This document shows positions 1 through 11,200 of a DNA stretch of 64,000 nucleotides, piece after piece. The first letter of the stretch is position 1. Each line of letters starts with the position of its first letter. The notes below the pieces were generated by a model. The model was not told the DNA's origin. It was given only the letters and a program-made list of their open reading frames with translations, and did not search any database. Source of the DNA: Paraspadella gotoi (Eukaryota; Chaetognatha); contig CM119264.1 of the NCBI GenBank assembly GCA_051294375.1, forward strand, positions 15,154,682 to 15,218,681, given 5' to 3'. The position numbers and the translations under genes were made by a program.

Positions 1-210
1 TTTCCTCGGCATTGACTAATGACTACTGCCTGCATTTATCTGGGCATGCTCTCATACAGCAAATTAGGGTATGACAGTGAAATGTTTTTCTACATCTTTA
101 ACACAATTCTTTTCAGAACCGATATTAATATTGCGCGTCTTTCCCTTTTTTCTGAGAGCTATAATAGCACTTAGTAACATTGTAACAATATTTTTTTGCC
201 TGTAACTTCT
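1..210. other. No recognisable feature
   Basis: AT-rich sequence with no supported gene or repeat. Short open frames here have no coding character. Confidence 0.5.
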
Positions 211-1068
211 ACCCCGTGAGCCAAATCCGATGATACGAAAGAAAAATTAATTATACGTAAACTGTACGCCAATAAGAAAAATTTAGACCATTTGAAAGAA
301 AAATCAATGACATTTTTAAAAATTTCAAAACATTGCTCACAAACGCTTTCAAACATTCTAAAAATACAATCCAAACTAGTAACAAAAAACTCGGCATCGT
401 TAAAAAAATTATTATTCATGGAGCAAAAAACCTTGTCCAAAAGGAACTCTAATTTTATTACCATTAAAAATGTTGAATGCTGATAACCACTTTGGTTTCT
501 GCTGGCAAACCTTTTAATAATAAATTACCACAAGAAAAAAAATCAGATTTTACAGGTTGGAACCTCACCTCACCTTCTCAAGCTGATCTTTCGGTAAAAA
601 TTTCGTTAAAAAAATTTTATGCAGCCGATGCTGTGATGCACTGGTCCCTCTATTGAGCTTATACTACCAATTTTTCAAATTGTTTTGCCATAAGCCACTC
701 CAGTTTCTTTAGTTTTTCAAGGGAGGACAAGCTAATTATAGGCAGTAAATACCCAATCTTCGTCTTGCCAATAATCCATTTGGCACAGAAAAGAAGTTTT
801 GGAAATTGCTTATTCAGCCAGCTAGAATTGTTTGAATAAAGGCTAGAGTATCATTCTCCCAGGCACCATAAGGTTTATGGACATAGTAGAGGGCAAAAAA
901 GCCCAAATATATCGGTACCAGGGTCTTAAAATCTTAATACAAAATTGTTTATTGCACTTGATTTTTAACAAATATGATTCGCGACAATTTGGCGATTTTA
1001 GCATCTTCATGAGAAAAAAAGATTTGAAGTTGTTAATGATAATGGATTAAATTAAAATTTATACATGA

Positions 1069-2308
1069 ACAAGTTTGAGCAAACAATGTCGGATCTGCCC
1101 ACGATCATTATCGGTAATTAATTAATTAATAATTCAAATTAATTAACTTTAATTAATTATTTAATTAATTAATAATTAATTTAAGTTAATTATTTATTTA
1201 ATTAGACAATTAATTAATGTGATCCGAAATGTTTGTTTTGATTGATTGACTGATTAATTAATTATTGATTAATTAATACATCTTGCATTTACGTTTAAAA
1301 TAAAAATAAAAAAAGCATAATCAAATAGTGAAACTGGTTCTTTGTTTTTTCCATTTAAACTCATTTTCACTTAAACTTGATTTCCAGTTTAATCACATAC
1401 TTTTCTACCCAAATACAAAAATTTCAAGTCAATCCCCCATCCACTCATATGAGTAATAGTGAAATAATAATAATAATAGTGAAATATATTTTTTGGTTTT
1501 TTCCATTTAAACTCATTTCTACTCGGATGATTCCATCGAAACTTCATATCCAGCTCAATCACCCACTTCCCTACCCACACACAAAATTTCATATTAATCC
1601 ATCCGTGCAATCACGAGTAATTGGTGTATTTTGCTAAGTTGGGACGGACGGACAAACAGATGGATGGACATCGTTTTTTTTTGCATAATTTATCATAATT
1701 CGATATTCTGACATGATTTAAGTTAATGCCCGACAAAGTGAATTATAGTGAATTATATCGGGATCTGTGGCGAACGGTTGCTTAACGTTGCCACGTGCGT
1801 CTCTGACTCCAAAAGTTTAGCTAAACAATAAAATGTTTTCCAGAACAAAGTCTTTTATTTGTTCGTTATTAAAAACAGACCTTAATAAAATAATCAAAGC
1901 ATATAGATATTCTATATGCATATCAACAAGGAAAAAGCAATAGCAAGCAATAGCAAGCAATAGCAAGCAATACTAATATTCGTTAAGAATCATTAATAAA
2001 CATTAACAATAATAAAATTAACATATATCAAATCAAATCCTTGTGAGGCAAAAATAAGAGAATAATAAAAGAAGTTTCCATAAATAGAGATTTACAACAA
2101 TACTACTAGTGTTCTCTTGACTATATACAATTATAGTGTTCATTTGTTTTACGTAAAGTAATACTATAGTAAAAAGGTAAATGGAATATCTATGTTTCAA
2201 CATGTCGCAGTGGCGACAATAATAAAGGTAACGATCGTGGCCCAGAGATTGAGGGATCGAGTCCAGTTGATCCTATAGATCTGCTTTTAAGCAGATCCGA
2301 CTAAAAAC
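1069..2308 (+). mobile_element. TIR family A, copy 1, split by an insert
   Basis: It starts with the family's 5' block (AACAAGTTTGAGCAAACAATG then TCGGATCTGCC), followed by an AT-only TTAATTAA tract and two internal monomers (ATTCCATCGAAACTT... and TTTCATTCCAATCC-type). The usual GGGATCTG is interrupted at about 1766 by about 500 bp of other sequence. The 3' hairpin AGATCT...AAGCAGATCCGAC resumes at about 2272. A B-box-like GGGATCGAGTCC lies in the insert near 2255. Confidence 0.6.
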
Positions 2309-2328
2309 GTCAAACAGTTAGTTATCAT

Positions 2329-3152
2329 TTAACAAGTTTGAGCAAACAATGTCGGATCTGCCCACGATCATTATCGGTAATTAATTAATTAATAATTAAA
2401 TTATTCAAATTAATAAATTAGGCAATTATGTATTTAATTTGATCCCAAATGTTTATTTTTAGGTCTTTTCGTCACTAACCACGACAATGAGAATAATGCC
2501 GATAACGATTGACTTGATTAATTAATTATTGATTAATTAATTGACTAATTGATTAATTATTTGATTAATTAATACATCTTGCATTTACATTTGATATAAA
2601 AGGAAAAAGAAGCATAATCAATTAGTGAAACAGGTTTTTTTGTTTTTTCTATTTAAACTCCTTCCCATTCAGACGATTCCATCGAAACTTGATTTCCCGC
2701 TTAATCACACACTTTCCTACCCAGTAGTACCTATACACAAATTTTAATTCAAATCCACAATAAAATCCCACATACCAAATTTAAGGTCAATCGCCTCATC
2801 CACTCATGAGCAATTGGTGTTCAAATAGTGAAATATATATATTTTTTTCCCTTTATACTCATTTTCACTCGGACGATTCCATCGAAACTTCATATCCAGC
2901 TCAACCACACACTTCCCTACCCAGTAGTACCCACACACAAAATTTCATTCAAATCCATACATCCAATCACGAGTAATTGGTGTTTTTTGCTAAGGTGGGA
3001 CGAACGGACAGACATTTTTTTTGCATAATTTATCATAATTCGATGTTCTGACATGATATAAGTGTGCCCGACAATATTGAGAGGGCGGACCGACGGACCG
3101 ACAAAGTGAATTATAGAGTCGGGATCTGCTGATAAGCAGATCCGACTAAAAA
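2329..3152 (+). mobile_element. TIR family A, copy 2 (most complete)
   Basis: Full-length non-autonomous element. The 5' block ends in TCGGATCTGC and the 3' end is GCAGATCCGA, forming short terminal inverted repeats; just inside the 3' end is a hairpin GGATCTGCTGATAAGCAGATCC-like stem. The interior has two tandem copies of a roughly 150-bp monomer (ATTCCATCGAAACTT, then ACACACTT(T/C)CCTACCCA), GGACGGACAGAC short repeats, and GCATAATTTATCATAATTCG. No ORF of note. At least seven loci in the window share this structure. Confidence 0.75.
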
Positions 3153-3351
3153 AATCTCAACTCAGTAAAGTACGGCAGTGGTTTCTTTCGTATCATCGGA
3201 TTTGGCTCACGGGGTAAACGATTTGACCTAAATAGAAGAAAGCTACTGAAAAAAAATTGAATATAAATTTGGAAGCATAATTTTTTTTAAATCAAATAAG
3301 AAAGATCAGATATCCTTTTTTTAAAAATGAGATATACTTGTTTCTTAGATA

Positions 3352-5574
3352 CAGGGTAGTGATTCAAAACTTAGAAAATCCGTATCACCTCATCTTTTTT
3401 TCATTTTGTGACGCATTGGGTGCATTTAAGAAAAAAAATTTAATTGAAGATACCTAACCAGACCTTGCAATGCGACAAGCACTGGTGCAAAAACCACTCC
3501 TGCTACAGCACCCAAAAGAATCACAGCTGCTGTTCATTAACGCTTCTGAAAGATTGAGCCACAGCTCCGAAACGGTTTACCCTACGCCATTGATATTTTG
3601 GTTGAAAGTCATATGGGACTCCCCCTTTAAAACGCCTTTCTTAGCACATTTAGGGGAATTAGATGTGGATATTATCAGACCCGAAGATCATTTAGTCAAA
3701 AATTAAAATGTTGCTGCAGCTGAAATCTTTATTTTTTTCAGCTGTATACAACAATGCCCTTTGTTACAGCCTTGCATAATAACCCCAAGAGTATTGGCTC
3801 TTTATACATGTCAAGAAATGGAATCTCAGAACAATATAGTAGACTGCAGAAATGGATTTTTGCCCAGTAGAAAAAATATAAGGAAGTATTTTTCTTTCAT
3901 CTGAAGCAGCAGTAGATTGCATTAAGCTATTATATATTTTATACAGAGAGTCCAAACTACATCAGTTATTGATTTCATAAGCTCACAGAGATGGCACTCA
4001 ACCAGAGAGGCTGATACAGTGTGAACTTAAGAAAAAAAAAAAATTTTACAGCATCTTAGAATTGCTTTTATTTATTAAGGTTAAAATAGGTCTTGTTAAA
4101 CTGCGGCAGTTTAATGGCCATAGGATGGTAAAGATAAGACGCAGAGACAGATCACGCTTAATTTGCTTCCCACCCTACTTATGATCATTTTTACTTCACT
4201 GGTCGCCATATTTGATTCATAATCTTTTAGCTATAGTTGTTGTTTGGTACTCGGAGACCTAAGGTACTGTCTCCTTGAGTGTCAACCGCCCAAAAGAAGG
4301 GCAATAGGGTCAGGAAAAGAAGAAATCTGACAAAAAGGCCAGAAAAATGCTTACAAAAAATTGTAGTAGCGTTATGTTAAAAGCCTTGGTTACCTTACGA
4401 ATATACATAATGAGCTTTAACAATAGATATTCATTATCTACAAAAAAAGAGCAATATTTCAGACCCATTATTAAATAATTTTTTATAGTACAAAAAATGC
4501 AAATGAATTATGATACTAGAATTACAAAAGAATTTTTTCTTTTTATCTATATTTGAACTTGTTCATTGTAATAGACCATCATCATCAACAGCAAAGATTT
4601 TCAAAAAGATTTTTTAAAAGAGCAATCTTTTGCCAATATGCATGATAAATTTGGCTGCTTAATATGCAAGAATAATATGCTTAATTAATTTTTAATTATT
4701 AAAGAAGATAGAATAATTCAATTTTCAAAAAAAATATTTTTGTGTTCAGAATTTTAGATCTAGACTCAATTTATCCTATTTGTATTATACCTAAATTTCA
4801 AAATAAAAACTAAAGAAAAATTTTTTATCATCTAGAGACATATCACTTTCAGTTGTACCCATCGTCTTAATCATTTATGGCTTATGGTTTAAGAATTCAG
4901 AGAAACAAAGTATCTCGTCCAAATTTCAACTTTTACACTGTATTTTACTGTATCATTCAAGCCGAATCATATTTTGCATGTATTTTTCCAGCATAACTAT
5001 CAGGAAGGGATGGCTTATTAGTACAAATGGTCAGGCAAAGTAAATTCAATGACCGATAATTATTTTTTCGTGCACATGAAATTAAGCGTGATCTGTCTCT
5101 GCGTCATAAGATGTCCTAGTAAATATTTCTAAATGGAGTTCTTCATTTGCTCTCTTGAGAATTTTCCTATTAGCATAGAAATGAGCTACTAGCGTGCATA
5201 TTGTTGGTTTTGAGTATGCTGCAATTGCTACCTTCAGCATCCTTATAAATGGCCCTATTCGACTCGGGCTTGAGCGCACGATTTCCCGACTTAGAATATT
5301 ATTATTATTATTATTCCTATTCTTAATAGCCTTCTTAATAATATAACATACTGCTAGGGAACATTAACATATTTAGTAGTGGTTTTAAGCTCTAAACCGG
5401 CGCAGAGCAAATTCGACCAATGTTGCATTCTTTTTAGTAGCATAGCGTATTGTAAGAGCATGATAAAAATAAAACCTATATCAGAAACAGAAAACATCAG
5501 TGATTATTTTAGTGTATTATAAAAAAATAAAATCTGATGGTAAATACTATTCTAAGTTTTGATTCACTACTCTG
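3352..5574 (-). mobile_element. TA-flanked TIR DNA transposon (family B), copy 1
   Basis: Termini CAGGGTAGTGATTCAAAACT (3352) and its inverted match ending TGATTCACTACTCTG (5574). In better-kept copies TA flanks both ends, as in Tc1/mariner-type elements. Two stretches keep similar translations in other copies: minus 5116-5279 (SRIGPFIRMLKVAIAAYSKP, YANRKILKRANEELHLEI) and plus 3476-3650 (HPKESQLLFIN). These look like remnants of a coding region, with no DDE signature that I can identify. Another TIR element (4138-5105) is nested inside. Confidence 0.65.
4138..5105. mobile_element. 968-bp TIR element nested in family B copy 1
   Basis: Perfect 27-bp terminal inverted repeats (start GACGCAGAGACAGATCACGC; 4138-4164 against 5079-5105), flanked by a 4-bp direct repeat ATAA (4134-4137 and 5106-5109). 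There is no coding capacity, so it is a MITE-type element. A right-half copy lies at 44676-45010. Confidence 0.8.
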
Positions 5575-7826
5575 AAGTATACTATAAAAAAACTTATGTT
5601 AGACGAGAATCTCGCTTAAGAAAAAGGGTCATTCAATTCAACTTCAAAATAGGCCAAAATGGAGTACAAATTCAGAAGGCTGAGCTCCTGCCGATTCCGA
5701 AAATGTATTCACTTTAAACATTTGATGCATTCTACGCCATTTTATATCGGTTTTAATTATAATATAAAATAAAAGAAACCTATCTGAAGAGTTGCAGGTC
5801 AAACGAAAAAGCCAATCCATCTGATATTTTTTATGAATTTTTTATTAGTGAATTCGAAAAATGTAATAGAGAGACATTTTTAAATTTCAATTTGTATCAT
5901 TGAAAATGAAACATTTTTAAACTTGAACCCTGAATTCTTCATAACTGGAACGCGTTTATCAAAATGTCTCTCTATTACATTTTTACAAATGTTTTTAAGA
6001 TTGCTAATCAAATTTTTAATTCAATATTATTGCAGTCGTTTAGGCTGCAACTCTTCAAATTCAGTATAGATTCACTGTAGCTCAAATTTCTTTACCATCT
6101 ATTTAACTGAAGATTTTGTTCATGACTGGAAAACCAACAGAGTAACAAGAGTAACCCTTCTAAATTATCCCTTACCGTGTTTTAACTTCTTACCTAGAAT
6201 TTTTTAATAATCAGATTGAAAAACTAATCTTTAAAAAATGTGCTTACCCATTTAACTTAACAATTTTGTTATTTACCGATTTAAAAAAATGATTGAAAAC
6301 AGAATGTTTACATATAAATAAAAACTTCTTTTTTTTTTGTGATTACTGATGACTATAATGTATTTCTCGAAGTATTAGCTCTTATACATCAAAGATTATG
6401 CATTGTTATGCTGAATGACCTTTCCTCTTAAAAAAAAATTCAACATTTTTCTAGCTAGCCAAATTCGTCTATGGCATTTGATAAAGGATTTAATATCAAC
6501 AAGCCAGGGGAAATGCACTAGTCATCTCCGGAGAATTTCAAACCTTGTTTTTACTATAGAAATGAAAGGGAAATTTTGCTTTTCAAAAATTGTAAATGGG
6601 GCTAGGGTATGTTAACATTATAAATATTACTCTCGAATTTTGAGATTTGAAAGCCTCTTGTCTCAAGAGCTTGCCAAATTTTTCTTTTCATTATTGACCA
6701 AACTCTTCATAGTAAACCAACGTTGTAAAGTCCATTGTCTGGTTTGACAACATGAAATTTTTATTTAATAAGAAATTAAAAGGAAGGTTGAAGAGAAAAA
6801 CTGATTTTTCCTGATATCTCTTGAAGGAACAAAGATACAGGGATGGCAATAGTACCAAAATGAAGCCATAATCATTGGGCACATACAAGTTACAATATTA
6901 GAATTATTTTTCTGAAACTCTTTACAGGGTGAGTGTCAAACTAAGTCAAAATTATAATGAATTTTAAAACTAATGAAACCCATAAAAATAAATGAAATTA
7001 AATTCTTTTTAGTGATTCTGAAAGAAAAAAGGCTAAATTGTACTCTAGTAAAACTTTAAAGTTTTTTGGATAAAGAAAATATAATTTTTTTTCACTTAAA
7101 TATTTGCTTGACTGATATTACAAGCATGCTTACAAAATTCTAACAAATATTATTCACCCCATCACAGCCTAACTATTTATCTTTCTTTTCCACCAGCAAA
7201 AAGTAAACATTATTTTATGTTAGAGAACAGGGATGTTTACTGAAATGAGCTGGAAGACGTTCAACTACTTCACTTTAATGTCATTTTTCAATAATAAAAT
7301 AGGCGAATCTTTTAATTATTTAACTCTCACAGGCTTCACAAGACATTTTACTTTCATAATATCCCAATGTTAATGTAATTCATTATATTTTTTTACCCAG
7401 AAATCATAAAATAACAGAAAGTTATGGATTCCCTTCGCTCGTTTAAGAAAAAAAAATTAACTAGTGGAATTATAAGTTTGTAAGAGGAAGTCAGAATCGG
7501 CGAAAATCTTAAAAGGCGAGAATGTTGAAAAAAAGGGGTGGAATTTTGATGGGTTTCCTAAGATTTCTCCACAATGTGAGGTCCGATTAAAGCGAAACTT
7601 GTGATTTACAATATTCCCGTCATTCACAATCTATCGATATAAAAATATAAGAAAAAAGTCACTGGCTTCTTTTTCTATAGCAGCTTCCTACTTATGTACT
7701 TATATCTAGCAAGAAATTTGTACAAGCAATTTAAAAATTATCTATTTAATAAATAAGTAACTATCTTGCCCCAAAGTTTGGACAGACTATGGTGGGCTAT
7801 TATTTCTACTGTCTTCAGGAGCTAAC
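5575..7826. other. AT-rich interval without supported genes, probably ILRUN intron 1
   Basis: Apart from the foldback MITE at 5785-6057, I see only AT-rich sequence with homopolymer runs. If ILRUN is intact, this is its first intron on the minus strand. No ILRUN exon 2 motif (such as an FW-domain segment) was recognised. Confidence 0.4.
5785..6057. mobile_element. Foldback MITE, 273 bp
   Basis: Outer arms TGAAGAGTTGCAG (5785-5797) and CTGCAACTCTTCA (6045-6057). Inner arms are a perfect 24-bp inverted repeat containing ATGTAATAGAGAGACATTTT (5857-5880 against 5961-5984). No coding potential. Confidence 0.6.
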
Positions 7827-7984
7827 CAATTAAACATGTCAAGCCAAAACGCGCAACCCGCCGCGTTGATGGAGGCGTCTGGACCCACGAGGCGCTGAAA
7901 CTCTCCGATGAGATCATCGCCGTCGCTCGTATTCAGGCAGTGAAACTGCGTCAAAATCCCATCCATATCTTCGTCGACTTCCAT
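7827..7984 (-). CDS. ILRUN: ILRUN-like protein, first coding exon only
   Basis: The 52-codon exon begins MEVDEDMD and contains FHCLNTSDGDDLIGEFQRL and NAAGCAFWLDMFNW, which align with the N-terminal UBA-like segment of ILRUN (C6orf106), where human has a matching EFQRLLG...PAGCAFFLDMTNW. ILRUN-family proteins pair this UBA-like segment with an NBR1-like FW domain and are reported to inhibit IRF3/p300-dependent innate transcription. A GT donor follows the TG of the last Trp codon (phase 2), at the point where the human protein continues NLQAAIGAYYDFE. I could not find the FW-domain exon between 7.8 kb and the window's left edge. The first intron is therefore longer than 7.7 kb and transposon-filled, or the gene is broken. 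The ATG lies 270 bp beyond the ubiquilin stop on the same strand. Confidence 0.72.
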
Positions 7985-8254
7985 GGCGCATTTACTGATT
8001 TAAGCCCCCTTCAGTTGTTCAACTTTGTCTCAAAAATGCTCATCCCAGAAAAGTTCACCTTATTCCAGGGCACAAATAAAAGACGACGCTTTCTTTTGAG
8101 CATCGTTTAAAATGAAATCTAGAATATTTGGAAATGAAAAATACTCCATGACTAGGGAAGGTAAAATGAAATGTATATGAATGCGAGACAATATTAAATT
8201 ACAGGGAGAAAAAATATGATGAAAACTAACTAATGGGAAAACGATCTGAAAATG

Positions 8255-11200
8255 TCAAAGATCAAAAGCTGGTCTGGCTTTGGGAACGAGTCTCTCGATG
8301 GCGGCGTTGACGTCGCCGGCTGTTGATTCGAGGGTATCGATAACAGCCTCTCGATTGTGAAAACCCAACGCTGCCAGTTGCTTCGCCTGGGGAGCGTACT
8401 TCGTTTCCGGGGGCTGCGAATGAGTTGTCGAACCTGTCGATGTGTTAAAGAAGTCGAAAAATTGAAGAGAACCATTCCTTCGAAAACTGAAAGCTGTAGG
8501 TTACTTTCTTCGAAACAGACCAGGAACTCCAGCGGCGATAAGGTTGGTCATTTGGTTGAGCAACAACGGGAGCTCCTCCTTCGGGTCACGCGCCTTGGGT
8601 GCCGTCTTCTCGAGTGATTCTTCCCTCCCCTCTTTCGTCAGATTCGCAGGCGAATCAGGCTCTTCCGCCTCCTCAGTTTTTTCTCTCTTTGGGGCGTAGG
8701 GAATTGCCAAGTCATCCACCAAGGACGGGACTTCAGTCTGTAACGCCGCCAAACCGCGTTGGATCTAAACGGGAAAAAATTTTATCTTCGTTATACGTTC
8801 TGCGCTTTCTTCCTTTTCTCTTCAACCCTACCGCCATGCCTGCATTAAAGCCTGAAGCGCTTTCGGATTAGTCATGAGCCCTTGTACTGCTGGGTCCTGC
8901 ATCTGCGAAGTGAGATGGGGGATTAAGTCGGGGATCTTCGCCTTCAGCTCTTCGTTGCCTTCGAGCGCGGGATTTTGTGAGGCCACGAATTCTGCCATTT
9001 CCGGGTTCGCGGCCAGTGCCGACATCATCGTCTGCACGTAGGGCGCCGAAAACAAGTTTTGCATTACTTGAGGCGCCTCCATCATTTGGAGCAAAAGACT
9101 GCGAGTGGGCGCTGTATTAAACATGTGGCTGACAGGCGGCGGAAGGCGGCGGCCTCGCGGACCCCAGGGCCCGCGTAGAAAAGGTCCCAAGCCTCCGGGA
9201 CCGCCGAGAGAGCGAAATGAACCGACGCCTAACTCTTCCGCGGTTCCCATGAAAATGATGTCATCGTCTTCCTCAGGAAGGCGAACTCCGAGGCTGGGGC
9301 CGATGTCTTCTGAACTGGTGAGCGCGATGCGGTCTTCGTTTCGGACTAATTCCTAAAGAAATATGTTATTAAGAGAGATAGAAATGAAAAAAAGAATTAA
9401 GTGGCAGAGTAGTAGATAGGACGTGCTAGGTTACGATGAACAAAACAAAGGGGTTAATTGATTTTTGAACTGACTTGAAGCATGGCAGGGTTGTGAGCCA
9501 AGTTGGCGATAGTGGACATGAGCTCTTTGTTTCGCATCATTTGCGTTATTTCAGGATTAACTTCTATTAATTCTTTCATCGCCGGATTTGCTAACATAAG
9601 TTGGTGCATTTGTTCCGGTTCATTCATCAAGTGTCGAACTGTGGAGAAAAAATCTTAAAAGTATAGTGATCTCCCCAGACGTTACTATCAAGGAAAATTA
9701 ATAAAAAAATCCGGAAAAAAAAAGAATGATTGAAGTGATAACAAATTATTGATGTGATAATATTTAATTATTGAAGCGATGATAACAAATTATTTATTTG
9801 ATAAACAATTAGTAATACCATCATAACTAATTATTGATATGATAATTAATTATTAATACGATAATAACCAATTATTAATGTAATAATTAAGTATTGATTT
9901 GATGATAACCAATTATTTATGCGATGATACCAAATTAATAATGTGATGATAGCGAATCATGGGTAGGAAAATGGTTATAAAATATGAATTAATAAAACTA
10001 AATAAAATTAATTGAATAAAATTAATTGAATGAATGAATTCAACTAATATTTAATTAAAATAAATAAAAAAATATAAGGTTTGCAATGGTAAAATGATAA
10101 CATGCGCAAATGCGATGATTAGCATGACAAGTTTGGTCCTGATAATTTTTGAAAGAAATAAAATCAGAGAGAAAGAGAGAGAAGTCCAGCCGCTTTAAAA
10201 CTTAACTCGTTTTAAAACGAAAAAAAAAAAAAAAAAAAGAGAAATCCAGCCGCTACAGAGAAAAACTCAGTGACGATGATAACGACAACAACGGCAAAAA
10301 GAAGTAATAGTAAACGATTATCTTGCCTAAGACGGGCTTAAGCCCGTCTGGCAAGATAAAAAATCTTAATAGTATAGTGATCTCGCCAGACGTTACTATT
10401 AAAGAAAATTAATGAAAAAAAAACCCCAAAAAAATGAATGATTAATGCGATAACAAATTATTGATTTAATAATAACTGATTGATAGAGGTAATAATAATT
10501 GATTGATTGATGTAATAATAATTGATTGATGTAATAATAATTGATTGATTGATATAATAATATTGATTGATGTAATAATATTGATTGATTGATGTAATAG
10601 TAATTGATTGATTAATGTAATAGTAATTGATTGATTAATGTAATAGTAATTGATTGATTAATGTAATAGTAATTGATTGATTAATGTAATTGATTGATTG
10701 ATATAATAATAATTGATTGATATAATAGTAATTGACTGATATAATAATCATTGATTATTGATGGGATGATAACAAAATATTGATGCGATGATAATCAAAG
10801 GATTGATGCGATGATAACAAAGGATTGATGCGATGATAACCAAATGATGGATGTGATGATAGTCATTCATTGACGCGATGATAGTCATTCATTGACGCGA
10901 TAACAGTCATTCATCGTAAATTAAACAAACAAATGCGTGTATTTGTGTGCGTGTGAGAGAGAGAGAGAGAGCCAGAACGACTACACTATAAGAGCTTAGT
11001 AGTAAGGCGTAGTAAAATTTCTCAATTTAACTTTAATTAAAATTCTAAAAGTGAGGAACGAACAACATTATATTAATAAACATTTATGTAATAAAAAAAT
11101 TTTTAATAAATTTTACAATTTACGCAGTAGGCCATATTTATACTAGTACTAAACCAATAAATGTTAAAATTTAATTTTTTAAGATTTTTTTGCAGATTTG

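Larger units (their letters stand above)
211..3215. mobile_element. 3-kb unit bounded by perfect 34-bp inverted repeats
   Basis: Bases 211-244 (starting ACCCCGTGAGCCAAATCCG) are the exact reverse complement of 3182-3215. The interior contains two family A elements and no recognisable transposase. No clear target duplication is visible at the outer edges. It may be an old composite DNA element or an inverted duplication whose centre was filled by other repeats. Confidence 0.45.

Noticed and set aside
2210-2275. A tRNA-derived SINE with GGGATCGAGTCC
   Set aside because: Only a B-box-like match is visible, with no A box or body, so it is too weak to call.
3470-3706. A host gene at 3470-3706
   Set aside because: The frame lies within family B and recurs, partly conserved, in its other copies. 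It is transposon-derived.
8357-9356. Plus-strand open frames over ubiquilin
   Set aside because: Antisense shadows of exons 5-7. The minus strand has domain matches and consistent splice phases.
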